Source of the DNA: Ananas comosus
Lineage: Eukaryota > Streptophyta > Magnoliopsida > Poales > Bromeliaceae
DNA: 64,000 bases
Assembly: GCF_001540865.1 (NCBI RefSeq)
Contig: NC_033633.1
Span: forward strand, 1,509,130-1,573,129
Direction: 5' to 3'
Shown here piece by piece: positions 1-12,424 of this stretch. The notes beneath the pieces are model-generated. The model ran no database searches. It saw only the letters and a program-made list of their open reading frames with translations, and had not been told where the DNA came from. The stretch's first letter is position 1. Each line of letters opens with the position of its first letter. The position numbers and the translations under genes are program-made.

Positions 1-1850
1 TAAAAAAAATAATGAATAGTTATATATAAAAAATGAAGACCAGTTTATTTCAGGCATCCGAGAGCTACTATTCTCGAGTAAAAAATTTACGTTTGGATAC
101 AAAGAGGAGGATAAGGGGTTATCCCTCTCCCTATCCCTATTCCGGACGGTAAGGAAAAGTATTGGCTAATTTGTACTTTTGTCCTTAAATTATAAAGCGT
201 GTCATATTTAGTCCTTAAATTTTAATTTATTATATTTCTATTTAAAATTTGAAATTATTATGATCATATTCTAAAATTCAATTAAATTAATTAGATTCTA
301 ATTCGCCGCTAGCTATTGTAGTACTGATGTTCTTAATTATTATCAAATTATATATCAATTACAATACTGCCATATCATTATCATATTAATGACATATTAA
401 TATTTATTAGTTAATTAGTCAACGAAATTGAGTGGCAGAATTTGATTGCATGCACCGGTCTAGAAAGTTTAAACCAAAAATTATACAAAGTTAAAATCTG
501 ATGATAAAAAAGGAAATTAGCATTTTGAAATGTTTTTAGCTGAAAGTGTATGGTAGTCCCTGAGCACTAGCCTAGCTATTTTATAAGAGACATGCTTTGT
601 GTTTTTCTAAACTGTATCTTTATAATTTTTTTTTTTTTTTGAGAGAGATAGGTAGCACGTTACCTGCTTCGTTTATTTCATTTAGAAATAAAATTAGCTA
701 AAAATGTGAATCAACTAGGATTCAAACTTGGGTCTCAGATATCAACCACTAAGCCCTTTGTCACTTACTCTAGAGACGGTTAGTGTATCTTTATAAATTA
801 CTAACATGCCGACACCTATGATACGAAGGTTTATTAGCTTAGAACACACTCTAACTGCCGCATAAAGCTATTAATACATCATCGACATATAAAGATAACA
901 TGATAGGAGATTCTTTAACATTGCTCATCTTAAAACAGGTGTGGTTAGTCGGATTCTCAAAATGCAGTTATCTAGATATGATAAAATCATGTCATAGACT
1001 GTACATAGATTAAATATACAGTCTCAAGAAGCTATAATCGTGTGGCATTTAACGGTGGACTCAACAACGATCTTCTACATTGCATTCATAAGAGAAATTT
1101 TTTTATATATTTTAGTTATTATTGAATAACTTAACTGATATATTATATATATATGCAAACAACTGTTTAAACGCTTTCCGCCACTGTACATACATCACTA
1201 TATTCTATTAACTAGATAGGTACGTATATATAAATCATATCATGCATTCAAAAGCTCGAGCTGTACGAGCCGTAGTAAAAACTTCAAACTGGATAAGTCT
1301 ACTACTGCATGTTCTGTCCGATCGAACTGCATAACGTCACGTTTATTTACGCAACCTAACTAAGCTATAATTACGGATAATTTCCTTCCAAAACCTTGCA
1401 AAAACCATCAAGTTTTCCAAAACTAAGTTAGTAAAGTATGACCAATCACATAATAGCCGTTACAAGGAGCTCAGTACTGTTTTATTCAATTATCTTTTAG
1501 TTACATTACCACCCCCACAACTATATGTGGAAACGTTATTCTTTCCCCGAATAACTTAACACATTTTTATTTTCTCCCCCAATAGACAATAACAATACAA
1601 CTTATACTACATAAATGCTCCAGTTGTCATATAAGATAAGAACACAGACATTCTAAATTAGTGTAAATATGTCCCTATACAAATTTCTATGTGCATATAG
1701 CATCTACCATCCACTTCTAATCATCTTTAAAAGGACACTGTACATGTACTGCATCACCCTTAATCCGCATACAAACTTGTACGTAATATTTGTAATTATT
1801 CAAACCAGGAATCTAGCATTGAAATTTTTCTTTGATTTTATTCAAATCTT
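1..1850. other. AT-rich intergenic region upstream of the bZIP gene
   Basis: No convincing gene is visible. The stretch holds one SINE (626-783). Around 165-235 there is a 'gtccttaaattataaa...gtccttaaattttaatttattat' sequence that resembles one arm of the inverted-repeat element at 57131-57470. The short open frame near 1669-1869 has no recognisable domain and I do not regard it as a gene. Confidence 0.6.
626..783 (-). mobile_element. tRNA-derived SINE, copy 1, with 13-bp target-site duplication
   Basis: A perfect 13-bp direct repeat, TGTATCTTTATAA, flanks the element (613-625 and 784-796), as expected for target-primed insertion. Read on the minus strand the element starts near 783. It has a box-A-like GGCTTAGTGGTTGA and a degenerate box B (AAGTTTGAATCC), and it ends in an A-run (the T-run at about 626-640). 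The 3' part contains GAAGCAGGTAACGTGCTACC just before the tail, which closely matches the 3' end of the two LINE copies at 43498 and 61376. The box spacing fits an internal Pol III promoter. Assignment to a named SINE family is not possible here. Confidence 0.75.
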
Positions 1851-1854
1851 GGGC

Positions 1855-1862
1855 TATATAAT
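1855..1862 (+). promoter_or_regulatory. candidate TATA box of the bZIP gene
   Basis: The sequence CTATATAATC lies about 225 bp upstream of the proposed ATG (2086). It is followed by a GA-rich, leader-like stretch (acacagagagagaaaaagg). Placement is inferred from motif and position only. Confidence 0.4.
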
Positions 1863-2085
1863 CCCCTAAAGTGGAGTCATTGGAGACACAACACAGAGAG
1901 AGAAAAAGGGTTTAGGAGTTTTAGTCATGTAATCCTTTCTCTCATTTTTCTCTCTCTTAGATATGTATATATATGCCTTTTAGTTTATCTCTTATGCTCT
2001 CTATAACTCTTAGTGTTGTTTCGCTTATGTTATATCATTATTGTTCTATTACGTGGCGATCTGTGACTTCTATTTCAGAAACAAA

Positions 2086-3979
2086 ATGCTGAAGCTGTTC
2101 GATAGATCGGAGGAGAAAAAGAGGTTGGAATCGATGCTGGCGAAGTTGGATACGAAATCGCAGCTCGTGCAAGAGCCAAGCCTTAGCTCGGCTCGGGAGA
2201 AAAATAATAAGATGGCGTCGTCAGTGCAATCAAAAGTACAAAAAGAAACTGCAGCTCACGCTGAGGAGGGGGGATCGTCGAAAAAGCTTCCTCCCGATCG
2301 CAACAAGATGAAACGGTGCGTGGGTTGACTTGGAACATTCATGGAAAAATTTTGTTACTCTCAAGTATCATCTTTATCATTTGATTTTTTATTTTTTTCC
2401 TCTCTAATCATTTGAGTGATCAAGTTTCTATTGAACAGGCTTGTGAATAACAGGGTGTCGAGCCAACGGTGTAGGATTAAGAGGGAGTTAAAGCGTATGG
2501 AGCTCGAGGAGAAATGTAGCCAATTGATGGTAAAAGTAGTCAATAAAACTCTTGATGACTTCTTTAGGATCATTAGGTCTCGAGATCTGTTAGGAACTCC
2601 ATGCTCGTATTCGAGTCAGCTTCAGATTTATGATGCTCATAACAAAGTTTCTCAAAAAAAAGTTTTGCCATCATAAGATACAGTCGAACATAAGAAGTGA
2701 TTGAATATCTCATCAGCTATACCAAGTACGTAAAAAGTGATATTTTAGATAACACGTTATAGTACGCACGTCAGCATGCAATACTATCACGTGTCTATAA
2801 GATAGTACATACAAATAGTGTTACAGAGATTACTTGCGCTTTTCGCTATTGATTATCATAGACAAAGGGCTAATCATAGTCCTTCATGCATTGAGTTAAT
2901 TAATGACTGTTTTTCATAAAAAAATCATATAGCTAGGCAAAACTCTTCCCTTCCTTTTTTTCGTTGTTCTATATATATCAACTAATAAATTTTGATTTTC
3001 TCCTTTAATTGAACTTAATTGGCAACTAGATTTTTTTTTCTCAAGTATTCCGCTAGAATGAATCAATTATTAAACTATTTTTTTCAACAAATTAATATTC
3101 AGAGAAAAATAAATATCCCACTCAAAGATGATTTCACTCACGCATATTTTGAAGCAATTCATTGTTTTTATTAATTAACTCTCTACGTTTTTTGCTGTAA
3201 CATACTTGATAAGTCAATGCATGCATTAATTACATTGTTAACTTCTTAAAGAAGTACATTAATTAAGTATGTTATAATCATCAAAATATTATCTGAGCCC
3301 TTCAGATGACCTAGAAAATATCCCTTCAATTGCAGTTGGAGACGCAAAAATATCCTGTTATGATCGACTATTACACTCGTCAACAGACTCAACTGAAGGA
3401 GGAGAACGAAAAGCTCAAGCAGAGCATAGCAAATGTGAATTTGAAGTTGTTCTACGGTGAAAGTAATTAATTTAAATAGAAAAGCTCTGCATGATGTAGC
3501 GTATTTTCATATCGGTGCCCGTGGTTACATTTGTATGCTAGAATTGAATTAAGTTTGAAGTATTTTTCATATCGACTAACAATTAAATTCAAATCATGTT
3601 TAAGGGTTGAGTTTAGGTTAAATTTCTACGAAACTACAAGTTAATTAAGCTCGTTGTTGTGAATCAAAATATGATCCAAATGAATAGCAATTTTAGGGCA
3701 TTTAAGTGATACAAATGAAACCAAAAGGCACTAACGGAAAATGTACTTTGCTGTCGCTTATTTTTTTTCGACATTTACATCAATTTAAGTACAAATGATC
3801 TCGCGTTTGTTGTTCTTTTTGTAGTGACAGCAGATTACTTAAAGAAAGAAATACAGGATTTGCGAATGCTTTATGAAGCAAAGGTGGCGGAAGTTCAACT
3901 TGAACAGCAACTGCAAACTCAGAATCTCCAATATGATCCCTTAGCTGCTGCCAACAATTTTAATATATTTTTCGGATAA
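2086..3979 (+). CDS. bZIP transcription factor, divergent group-E (bZIP34/61-like)
   Basis: Four exons are inferred from GT-AG junctions with consistent phases: 2086-2315, 2439-2529, 3336-3456 and 3825-3979 (198 aa). Exon 1 encodes a polar, low-complexity N-terminus. Exon 2 opens with the basic region NNRVSSQRCRIKR, which has the diagnostic N-x7-R spacing. Exons 3 and 4 carry the zipper (QLKEENEKLKQSI and YLKKEIQDLRMLYEAKV), whose spacing and wording match Arabidopsis bZIP34/61. The dimer interface is unusual: counting from the basic-region Asn as 1, heptad positions 19, 26, 47 and 54 are Leu but 33 and 40 are Tyr, with Pro at 34. A zipper-disrupting proline is known for the bZIP34/61 pair. 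The start at 2086 is the first suitable ATG in the frame. It follows an acceptor-like TATTTCAG, so a spliced leader or an extra upstream exon is possible. It is a nuclear DNA-binding regulator by family; its targets are unknown. Confidence 0.8.
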
Positions 3980-4864
3980 TTCCAAATATAAGTTTGAGTG
4001 TTATGCTTTTATTTCATGGTCCATCAGTTAACTCTACCAATTATATTTTACTGCTATCTTGTGGAACTGGAGAGAAAAGGAAGTTCACTTTGTTTTAATG
4101 TTGTTATTTTTAAAAATGTCCCTAGTTGTTGTGTCATCAACTTTTTTAGTTTGTTGTGTTTATTTGGTATTAGATTGGATTTGGTACAAGTCTGGATTTG
4201 TGCGTATGTGCTTTTCAAGTTTTATATAATATTTGTTGTGTTTTGATCTCTTTAATTTGAATTGAAATTTTCTTTTTCACTTGAAAATTGAACTGTTTGA
4301 TTGCGAACATAATATGCATGGAGCGTAATATATGCGAATAAACCATGTCCAGAAAATAACTTTTTCTCCTTTTAGGCTTTATTACGGATTGCGAATAAAG
4401 CAAGTAACATTGCTTACAATTAAAAAATACAATAATATAATATTTTGTTAATTTTGCAAGTAATAACTTTGATACAGATGGCACAACTACGATGAAAAGT
4501 ACAACCTTTTTCTATTTATTAATTTTCACAAATAAATAGAAAATTATTTTTACTTTTATCTCGATAATGGTAAATAGCACCGGTACTAAGCATATTAGAT
4601 GTATATATTTAAAAATATAAAAATTTGAGTCTCAAAAGGAAAAAAAAAAAATTCAAATGAAACTAACTAATTATGAAATTTAGTTTTTTTAAAAAATTTT
4701 GTCTTGGGATTCGCAAATGTGAAAATTACGACACTCCCGCTTCCTTTTAAATAAATAAATAAATAAATAAATCCATTCAAAACATTCAAAAACGCCACAA
4801 CCCCGCCCTCGGAAGCGAAGAACAGTGAACACCCCCCACTTCGCTCTCCGATCCGCAAAACTCT

Positions 4865-4873
4865 AAACCCTAA
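4865..4873 (+). promoter_or_regulatory. telo-box (AAACCCTAA) in the importin beta leader
   Basis: AAACCCTAA occurs at the presumed transcription start region of the importin beta gene. Telo-boxes are typical of plant housekeeping and translation-related promoters. A non-coding first exon probably covers about 4860-4938 (ends CCGAG|GTATCG). It is joined after an intron with a (CT)n tract to the exon that starts at 5661 (acceptor TTCCAAGCAG). Confidence 0.5.
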
Positions 4874-5686
4874 ATTCTAAGCTGTTTCTTTAATTCTCTC
4901 GATCGGAATCGAACTCCTCCGAATCGCCCCAATCCGAGGTATCGATCTCTTCTCTCTCTCTCTCTCTCTCTCTCGCGTATCTGACGCGATGTCTCGTTTG
5001 TTTTGATCATTCGAACGGAATCTGTGATCTTTCATGGTCAGATCAAGCTCAATCCTTGAAAAATGTCTGATTTTAGGGTTTCGTTGTCAAGTTTAGTGGA
5101 AGCTAGGGTTTAATGTTGCTTTTAAGCTGCAGTATTTTTGAGAAAATGTTTGTTACCATGTTCAAAACTTTATGCTTTGCTTTATGGGTATGCTATTTTA
5201 ATTTTGATACCTCTCATTCCGTTCCTCGTGCGAAGAGTAAATTATTTGATTTCCCCAAAAGATAAGCTAATTTGAGTAATGGATTTTATGTGAAAAGAAC
5301 ATTTGAATTTAATTTGAAGTTTTACATGTTCAGAGCTTCGACCGAATGGATCTGAGACTCAAGAGTTAACTTTTTTTCCGTGAATTCTAAAGAATTAGTT
5401 CGGTTTGATGATGCCACCATCGTCGTCGGTGCTTTATGAATTATGTTAATCATGTCATCATGTCATCATTTGCGAACACTCTCTCAACCATTCCAAGTTT
5501 TACATAGGGTTTTACTAGAAAATAAAGTAAAAAAAAAAAAAAAAATCAATTTGCTTTTTCTGTGTATAACTAGCTTTACACATTGGAGATGTTCATGTAC
5601 ATTGTTGCAAAACTCTTCATTGATGATATATTTTTCTGTTTTTCTGTTGATTCCAAGCAGTTATTTTACCGTAAAAAATTACTGAG

Positions 5687-8568
5687 ATGGAGATAACCGA
5701 GATCCTGCTATCCGCCCAATCCCCTAATGTGAATATTCGCAGTGCTGCAGAGCAGAAGCTCAAGCAATTTCAGGAGCAGAGTCTGCCAATTTTCCTTCTT
5801 GTCTTGTCTGCCGAGCTATCAAATGAGAAAAAGCCACCTGAATCACGATGGCTCGCCGGAATTATCCTTAAGAACTCGTTAGATGTGAAAAACTTGGTAC
5901 GGAAGAGAGAGCTAACCCAGCAATGGATCAATCTCGACCCCTCAGTAAAAACCCAGATCAGAGAATTGGTTTTAAGGGCTCTCGGATCAACTGTCTCTGA
6001 GGCAAGACGTACATCGTCCCAAGTAATTGCTAAGATCGCCGCAATTGAGATCCCCAATAAACAATGGCCTGAGCTTGTTGAGAAGTTGCTCTGTAACATA
6101 TTTAATCAAGCTGCGCAAACTTTCCTCAAACAGTCGACTTATGAAACGCTCGGTTATATTTGTGAGGAGTTATCTCCTCATGACTTGGAGCAAAACGAAG
6201 TGAACTCTATTCTCACTGCTTTGGTTCATGGAATGTCTCAGAGTGAGCATAGTCCCGAAGTTCGTTTAGCTGCGGTTAAATCATTGTTTAATGCTCTTGA
6301 TTTTGCAAAGACCAATTTTGAGAATGAGATGGAGAGGAATTTTATTATGAAGGTTATATGTGAGAATGCACTATCGCAAGTTTTGGGGATAAGGTTGGCC
6401 GCATTTGAGTGCCTTGTTTCTATATCTTCTACATACTATGAGTTACTCGAGCCTTACATGGAAGCACTTTTCGGTCTCACCACAAAAGCTATTATCGGGG
6501 ATGAAGAGCCTGTTGCCCTCCAAGCTATTGAATTGTGGAGTTCTATTTGTGAAGAAGAGATCGATATTCAAGAAGCCCACATTGAAGCAACCGAATGCTT
6601 GGATTCTCGCCACCATCGTATTACGAGTAGAGCTCTTCCTTTGCTTGTTCCAATTTTACTGGAGACTCTAAAGAAGCAAGAGGAAGATCAGGATCAAGAT
6701 AGTGATACATGGAATCTATCCATGGCTGGGGGAACCTGCTTAGGGCTTGTTGCAAGGAATGTTGGGGATGCAATAGTGCCACTTGTCATGCCCTTCGTCG
6801 AAAGTAACATAGTGGATAATGACTGGTGCAGGCGTGAAGCGGCTACTTTCGCTTTTGGCTCTATTCTCGAAGGTCCTTCCATTGAAGAGCTTTCTCCAAT
6901 GATTCACTCAGGTTTCGATTTCTTGCTCAATGCAATGAAGGACCCAAAAAACCATGTGAGAAGCACAACAGCTTGGACTCTTGGTAGAATCTTCGAGTTC
7001 TTGCACAGTCCAAGCAACATTGAGTCAGTGATAACACCTGTAGGTCTCCCTCGAATCATGTGTGTGTTGATGGAGGCGATTAAAGATGCACCCAATGTTG
7101 CTGAGAAGGTTTGCGGAGCACTTTACTTTCTTGCACACGGTTATGAAAATGGAGGATCAAATTGTTCTGTTCTTTCGCCTTATTTTTCTGAAATCATTTC
7201 AGCTCTCCTGTATACAGCTGATCGAACTGATTCTTCTGATTTTCGGCTTCGTGCTTCGGCTTATGAGACCTTGAATGAGATAATTAGGTGCTTCACAAAA
7301 TCAGAGACATCTAATTTTATTCCTAAGCTACTCAATGGGATCATGAACAGACTGAGCCAAACTTTACGACTCCAAATTGTCTCTACTGGTGATAGAGAGA
7401 AGCAAAGTGATTTGCAAGCCTTGCTTTGTGGTGTTCTCCAAGTAATTATTCAAAAACTGGGTTCTTTTGAGGAAACCAGAGAAATTATTCTGCATTCTTC
7501 CAACCAATTGATGAGCTTATTTCTCCAAGTATTTTCTTGCCACTGTTCAACTGTGCATGAGGAAGCAATTCTGGCAATAGGAACCCTAGCTTATGTGACT
7601 GGCCCTGCTTTTATTAAATACATGCAAGAGTTCTACAAGTACTTAGAAATGGGTCTTCGAAACTTTGAGGAGTATCAAGTATGCTCCATCTCGATTGGTG
7701 TTGTTGGTGATATATGTCGCGCACTTGATGAAAAGGTTCTTCCGTATTGTGATGGTATATTAACTCACCTTCTTAGAGATCTCTCGAATCCGATGCTTAA
7801 TAGAACAGTAAAACCCCCCATTTTCTCTTGCTTGGGAGATATTGCTCTTGCAATCGGCAAGCACTTTGAGAGGTATCTGCCTTATGTGATGCCTATGTTA
7901 CAAGGGGCCGCCGATTTGTGCTCTTGTTTGGATGTAAATGATGAAGAGATGGTTGAATATGGAAACGATCTTAGGCGCAGTATATTTGAGGCTTATACTG
8001 GACTTCTTCAAGGATTCAAGGATACTAACGCGGGCTTGATGATACCGTATGTTGGTCATCTATTGCAGTTTACGGAGGCTATCTTTAGAGACAAACTTAG
8101 GTACATTTGATGAATAAAAGTGTGCTACGAAGGGATTTTTGTCTAGCTGAACCTTCTGTTGAAGTTCTTATTCAGTAGAGCTATTGGAGAAGCATTAACA
8201 GCTTCTCGCTACAGCAGAAGTGGACGATCCAAATTGGATATTCTGCTTTTAAGACTTAGAAGCTCATTTCAGATTCCCTCTGCGGCAAAAACTCGTTTCT
8301 GCCTTTTGGTTTTGTCAAATTGTTCTTTTCGTTCTTTTCTCTCAAATTTTGAATTGATTGTTTGCTCAGGGATGAGGCAGTGACTAAAGCCGCAGTTGCT
8401 GTTATGGGGGATCTCGCGGACACGCTCGGCCCAAACACGAAGATCTATTTCAGCGGCCGCACTTTCCACCAGGATTTCTTGGGTGAGTGTTTCAAGTCCG
8501 ATGACGATCAGCTGAAGCAGACGGCGAGTTGGACTCAGGGGGTGATCGGACGCGTTTTGGTTTCTTGA
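5687..8568 (+). CDS. KPNB1: importin subunit beta-1 (karyopherin beta)
   Basis: Nuclear import receptor. It binds the importin-alpha/cargo complex, carries it through the nuclear pore and is released by RanGTP. There are two coding exons, 5687-8100 and 8370-8568. Donor AG|GTACAT and acceptor CTCAG|GG restore an Arg codon, and the product is 870 aa, the same length as I know for Arabidopsis KPNB1. An importin-beta N-terminal domain spans about residues 20-100 (AEQKLKQFQEQ then SRWLAGIILKNSL). The rest is a HEAT-repeat solenoid. The C-terminal exon contains the family's MGDLADTLG motif. No disruption is seen. The start ATG at 5687 matches the conserved N-terminus and follows a 26-nt leader piece in the same exon. 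Reading exon 1 on past 8100 would end at a TGA within the intron, so splicing is needed for the last 66 residues. Confidence 0.95.
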
Positions 8569-9468
8569 AGTGGAAATCCACTGCTGCAGTGAAATGCAGA
8601 TCCCTCTTCTGCTTAAGACTGCTCTTCCTTCTCATTTGAATGTGTACTAGACTTTCCGAACATTGTGTACTAGGTTAAGGATTTCTAGCATGATTAGCAT
8701 AGCTGTAAATCAGTAATATTTCAAACAATTCTCTTCTCTCTCTCGCGCGCGCACAAAACACACATCAGTGAGAATATAATGAAAGGAAATTTCTTCCTGG
8801 TGTTCAAAATAAGAGCTTGCTGAATGACTCAGCAGACTTTTACAAGGGCTAATTACCGTTAATCCCCTAAAAAAAAAGAAAGAAAAAGAGAGAGAGCAAG
8901 CACTTCCTGATTTACTACATTCAGAAAAGTTTCAAGAGTGACCAACATGTCTGCAAAATTTTGGAATATTTCGTCTCAAAAGAACAAACATATTTGACAA
9001 TTGCCGCCCCCAAAATTGCCGCGGTTAAACAAAATTTCATGGAAAGGGGAATTCTGAGACAGTTATAGAATGTCTAGACATCTTACAACAAGATATGAAA
9101 GGATCCTGGACAAAATTAGAAGAGAAATTGGCGTGTTTTTTCGAGTTCTAGGAGAGACTACAAGAACTGAACAGTGAAAACAGAACACAGATTGCATATT
9201 CTTTTTCTCTTGTTCGCGAAACAGAGTGATTCCTTTGCTCTACATCTTTTTCTGTGATTTAAAACTAATTACCCTGATACCATCTCATCTTCCACAGCGA
9301 AAAAAAAAGGCAGAACAAAACAAGCTGTCGCGAAAGCTCAATCCGAACTGTACATTTTCTTTTTGAATTCCCACAATCGTAATTACAAAAATATGGCGCT
9401 AACGCATTAACAACAAAAGGAACCAAAAAAAAAACCAACACAATAGAAGAAACAACAAAAGAACAACA
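8569..9468. other. intergenic region between convergent genes
   Basis: This stretch separates the importin beta stop codon from the receptor-kinase stop codon on the opposite strand. It should hold both 3' UTRs. A short CT/CG/CA low-complexity run lies at about 8734-8765. No further gene is visible. Confidence 0.6.
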
Positions 9469-12424
9469 CTAACAAGATGGCGACGAAACAATTTCAAGCT
9501 CAGCCCACCACAATGGCGAATCCTTCGGAGTAGCTGCGTCCGGTAGTATTGACGTAATCTCTCTCATTTGGGCCGCAACCTCCGCGACACTCGGCCTCTC
9601 CTTCGGGTCCGCTTTTATACAGGATCGGACCACATCAGAGAGAGCAGAAATATCCTTCTCAGGAACTGATTTAAGAGTCGGGTCGACCATTTTGTCGAGC
9701 GGCCTCGTGCCATTTAAATAACTCGAGGCCCATAGCACAAGCAGGCCATCATCCTCGGAGAACGGGAGCCGTCCTGAGATTACTTCAAGCAGTAGTATAC
9801 CATACTTGTATACAATGCTCTCTTGGCCTAAGCACTCGGAATCGGCTTCTGCTTCTTTATCCTCGTTCCAGAAGCCGATATCTGAAACTTTCGCCGCATA
9901 ATCTTCGGTTAAATAGATAGATGATGAGTTGAGATTTTTGACAATTACAGGAAGGTCGAGCTGGTGCATGTGTTCTAAACAGTATATTACTCCCATGGCT
10001 ATTCGTAGCCGTGTAGCCCATTCCAACTGCTCCGCTTCTTTAACTGCAAAAACGAACAAATTTCGATAAATCTATAACAAACTTAGATGTTTCTTTCTTT
10101 TTTTTTTAATCTAAGCATTCGGGGCGCTTAGATACTCACTGTGCAAATGCTCAAAAAGCGTGCCGTTCGGAGCGTACTCAAACACCATCATCCTGGTGAA
10201 TGGCGCTTCTTCCTCGCAGTACCCGAGAAGGTTCATAAAGTTCTTATGGTTTACTTTGGACAATACCGAGATCTGAAACAAGTAAATGCGTAACTAGAGT
10301 TTGAATCAAGCTTTTCTTCTTTGCGGAAAAATGACTTCGAATCAAGTAAAAAGTTATTAATTATATTACCTTTTTCCTAAAATGGGCCTGAGATTTATCC
10401 GACCACTCCAATGCGGACCTGGACAAAGTAGATGTCACCGCTATTTCGACTCCGCTCGACAGCGTTCCTTTGTACAATGTACAATCCGACAAAGTGCCGA
10501 CAATATTGCTGAACTGTTCGCAAGCTGTTTCAAGTTCTGATCGCCTGAGTGAAGGTACACCTGTCACGACAGATCCATATTTAGATCGAAATATTACGAT
10601 ATATTTATGCAAAATTATCTATTCACGCATGTATCCAATAATTAGAGCATTGAACTTACAAATATATCCCTCTTTAAAAAAAAAAAAAAAACTTTTTCCT
10701 TTGCTAAGACATATATGCAAATGCTGAATGAATGATTGTAGGATACATAGTAGAAAGACCCAAAATTAAAAGTCGAAGAACGTCGGAAAGCGACGAGAAT
10801 AGAAACCAACCTGTGACAAAAGCCTTCTGCAGTTGCCCACTCAAACCCGTGCTCCAGGGCATGACAGTATCAACATTTTTGCCTCGGAGGCAAAGCAAGT
10901 ATACGGCCGATAAGGCACCGAGAAAGCAAAGCGCTCCTCCTACCGATGTATAAATGATCCAAGCATGTACCGACTTCTTCTCATTCGTCGCAACTTTGTC
11001 AGAGTCTGAAGTGCGGAGGACGGAAGGGTTTTCTGGAGGGGAGAGAGAGCGATCGTTCGTCGGTGGAGGTGAAGGGACCGGATTAATGACCCGTGAGGGA
11101 GCTGGAGCTGGAGACGGAGACGGAGATGGTGCATTCGCTGAATTACTTTTTCTTTTTCTGTGGTGACTATGTTCGGCGAGATCCCTCAATAGTCTCCTTG
11201 TAGGTGCTCTCCCGGCATTTCTATAAGAATAAAGAAGGTATAAGGGAAACTATAGAATGTCTAATTAAAACTTTCTCGCAAAAATTGCAGTAGATACAGC
11301 TCTATATCACATACATAACCTTCTTGCCACCATCTCCTAAGGGATATAGAGATAAATAGTAAGAATTGCCCTTTTTTTTTAATATTTATGTATATAAGAT
11401 AATTTCACTTTGTAGGCAGATTCTTGAATAGGCTCAAATAAATTCAAAGCATAGGATTTGGCTAAAAGTGCATAACAAGTTCTTCATATGAAGTTGCTAC
11501 CAAATCGCAACTAATATAAAATCTTCTAAATTTTGTTTTTAAAATATCTTAAACAAGTACCTTAGTTTTCTCATTTGCGATCGACTAGTATTGGTCTTTA
11601 ATGGAGCATGAATATTTGAATACATTTTCAGCATTTCGTGGAAGATACAGATCAAGGCTACGAAACGAAGAATACTCGGTCAATCACTACTAAACAGCTT
11701 CGGATTACAACTCCTGAATCTCAAAATTCACATAATAGGTAGTTTAAAACTATTTGAAGAATCAACTAAGAAATTTCCTAGCATTGTTCTCATGGTGATA
11801 AGATGTAAAAATTCGTAATTTTTTTTAGAAAAAAATAAAAAATAGGGGACTACAAACTGGGCTCTTTTGAAAATTTCGCAATTTGAAAGAGTGGAGAGAT
11901 GGGTATTTCGAGCCTAATTAATCTATAACAAGGCAAATAAATCTTAATTTCAGATCAACAAATCTGCAGCTTTTGCAACTAAGTTGCTTATTACATTAAC
12001 TAAGATCAGAATAATAACTAAAAAAAATACTAGCAAAACCAATTAAAACTTACTAAAAGATTCATGACAAATCAAATTTAAACTTACAGAGCCCAAACTC
12101 TTAGATCAACTGAGCAATCAACTCCAAACAATGAGCATGGATTCAAAGACCCTGCTTTCCAACTCAACAGAGAATCAACTTTTACGCTTTCTTCAGATCT
12201 CAACAGATCCCTTCCTGTATTATAAATAAACCAGAAAAAAAAATAAGGAAAAAAAATGAAAATGAAAACAGAGACCAAAAAAAAAAAAATCATACACCCA
12301 AGAAGCCATTTTTGGCGATAAAAATCATACCTTTACCACTGAGACAAGCACAAAGCTCGAATTTTTCACAAGCCAAAGAGACCCACACGAGGAAAAACAC
12401 CATTTTTAGCCTCCATTTCTCCAT
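9469..12424 (-). CDS. MRH1: MRH1/MDIS2-type receptor-like pseudokinase, LRR region not found
   Basis: Predicted plasma-membrane receptor-like protein. The family acts in root-hair growth and pollen-tube attraction. Exons (minus strand): 12424-12331 (signal peptide, MEKWRLKMVFFLVWVSLA); 12214-12088 (LRR N-terminal cap, ending LNPCSLFGVDCSVDLRVWAL); then 11220-10811 (Pro/Ser-rich juxtamembrane and TM helix, WIIYTSVGGALCFLGALSAVYLL), 10560-10370, 10272-10140 and 10043-9469 (kinase-like domain). The last four exons join in phase. The fold should be catalytically dead: the VAIK lysine is replaced (VEIAVTSTLS), there is no HRD (VIVKNLNSSSIYL), and DFG reads DIG. The family C-terminus SPLWWAELEI is present. 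Between the cap exon and the juxtamembrane exon (11221-12087) I find no LRR motif. One candidate exon (11561-11657) does not join in frame. The gene may be an LRR-less variant or decaying. Confidence 0.75.

Noticed and set aside
2041..2085. Upstream extension of the bZIP frame to 2041
   Set aside because: The codon at 2041 is TTG, not ATG, and an acceptor-like TATTTCAG lies between it and the ATG at 2086. I used 2086.
11561..11657. Candidate exon of the receptor-like gene, with acceptor TTTCGTAG and donor AAG|GTAC
   Set aside because: In the phase set by the cap exon it hits a TAG, and in the open frame it does not join upstream. It also has no LRR pattern.
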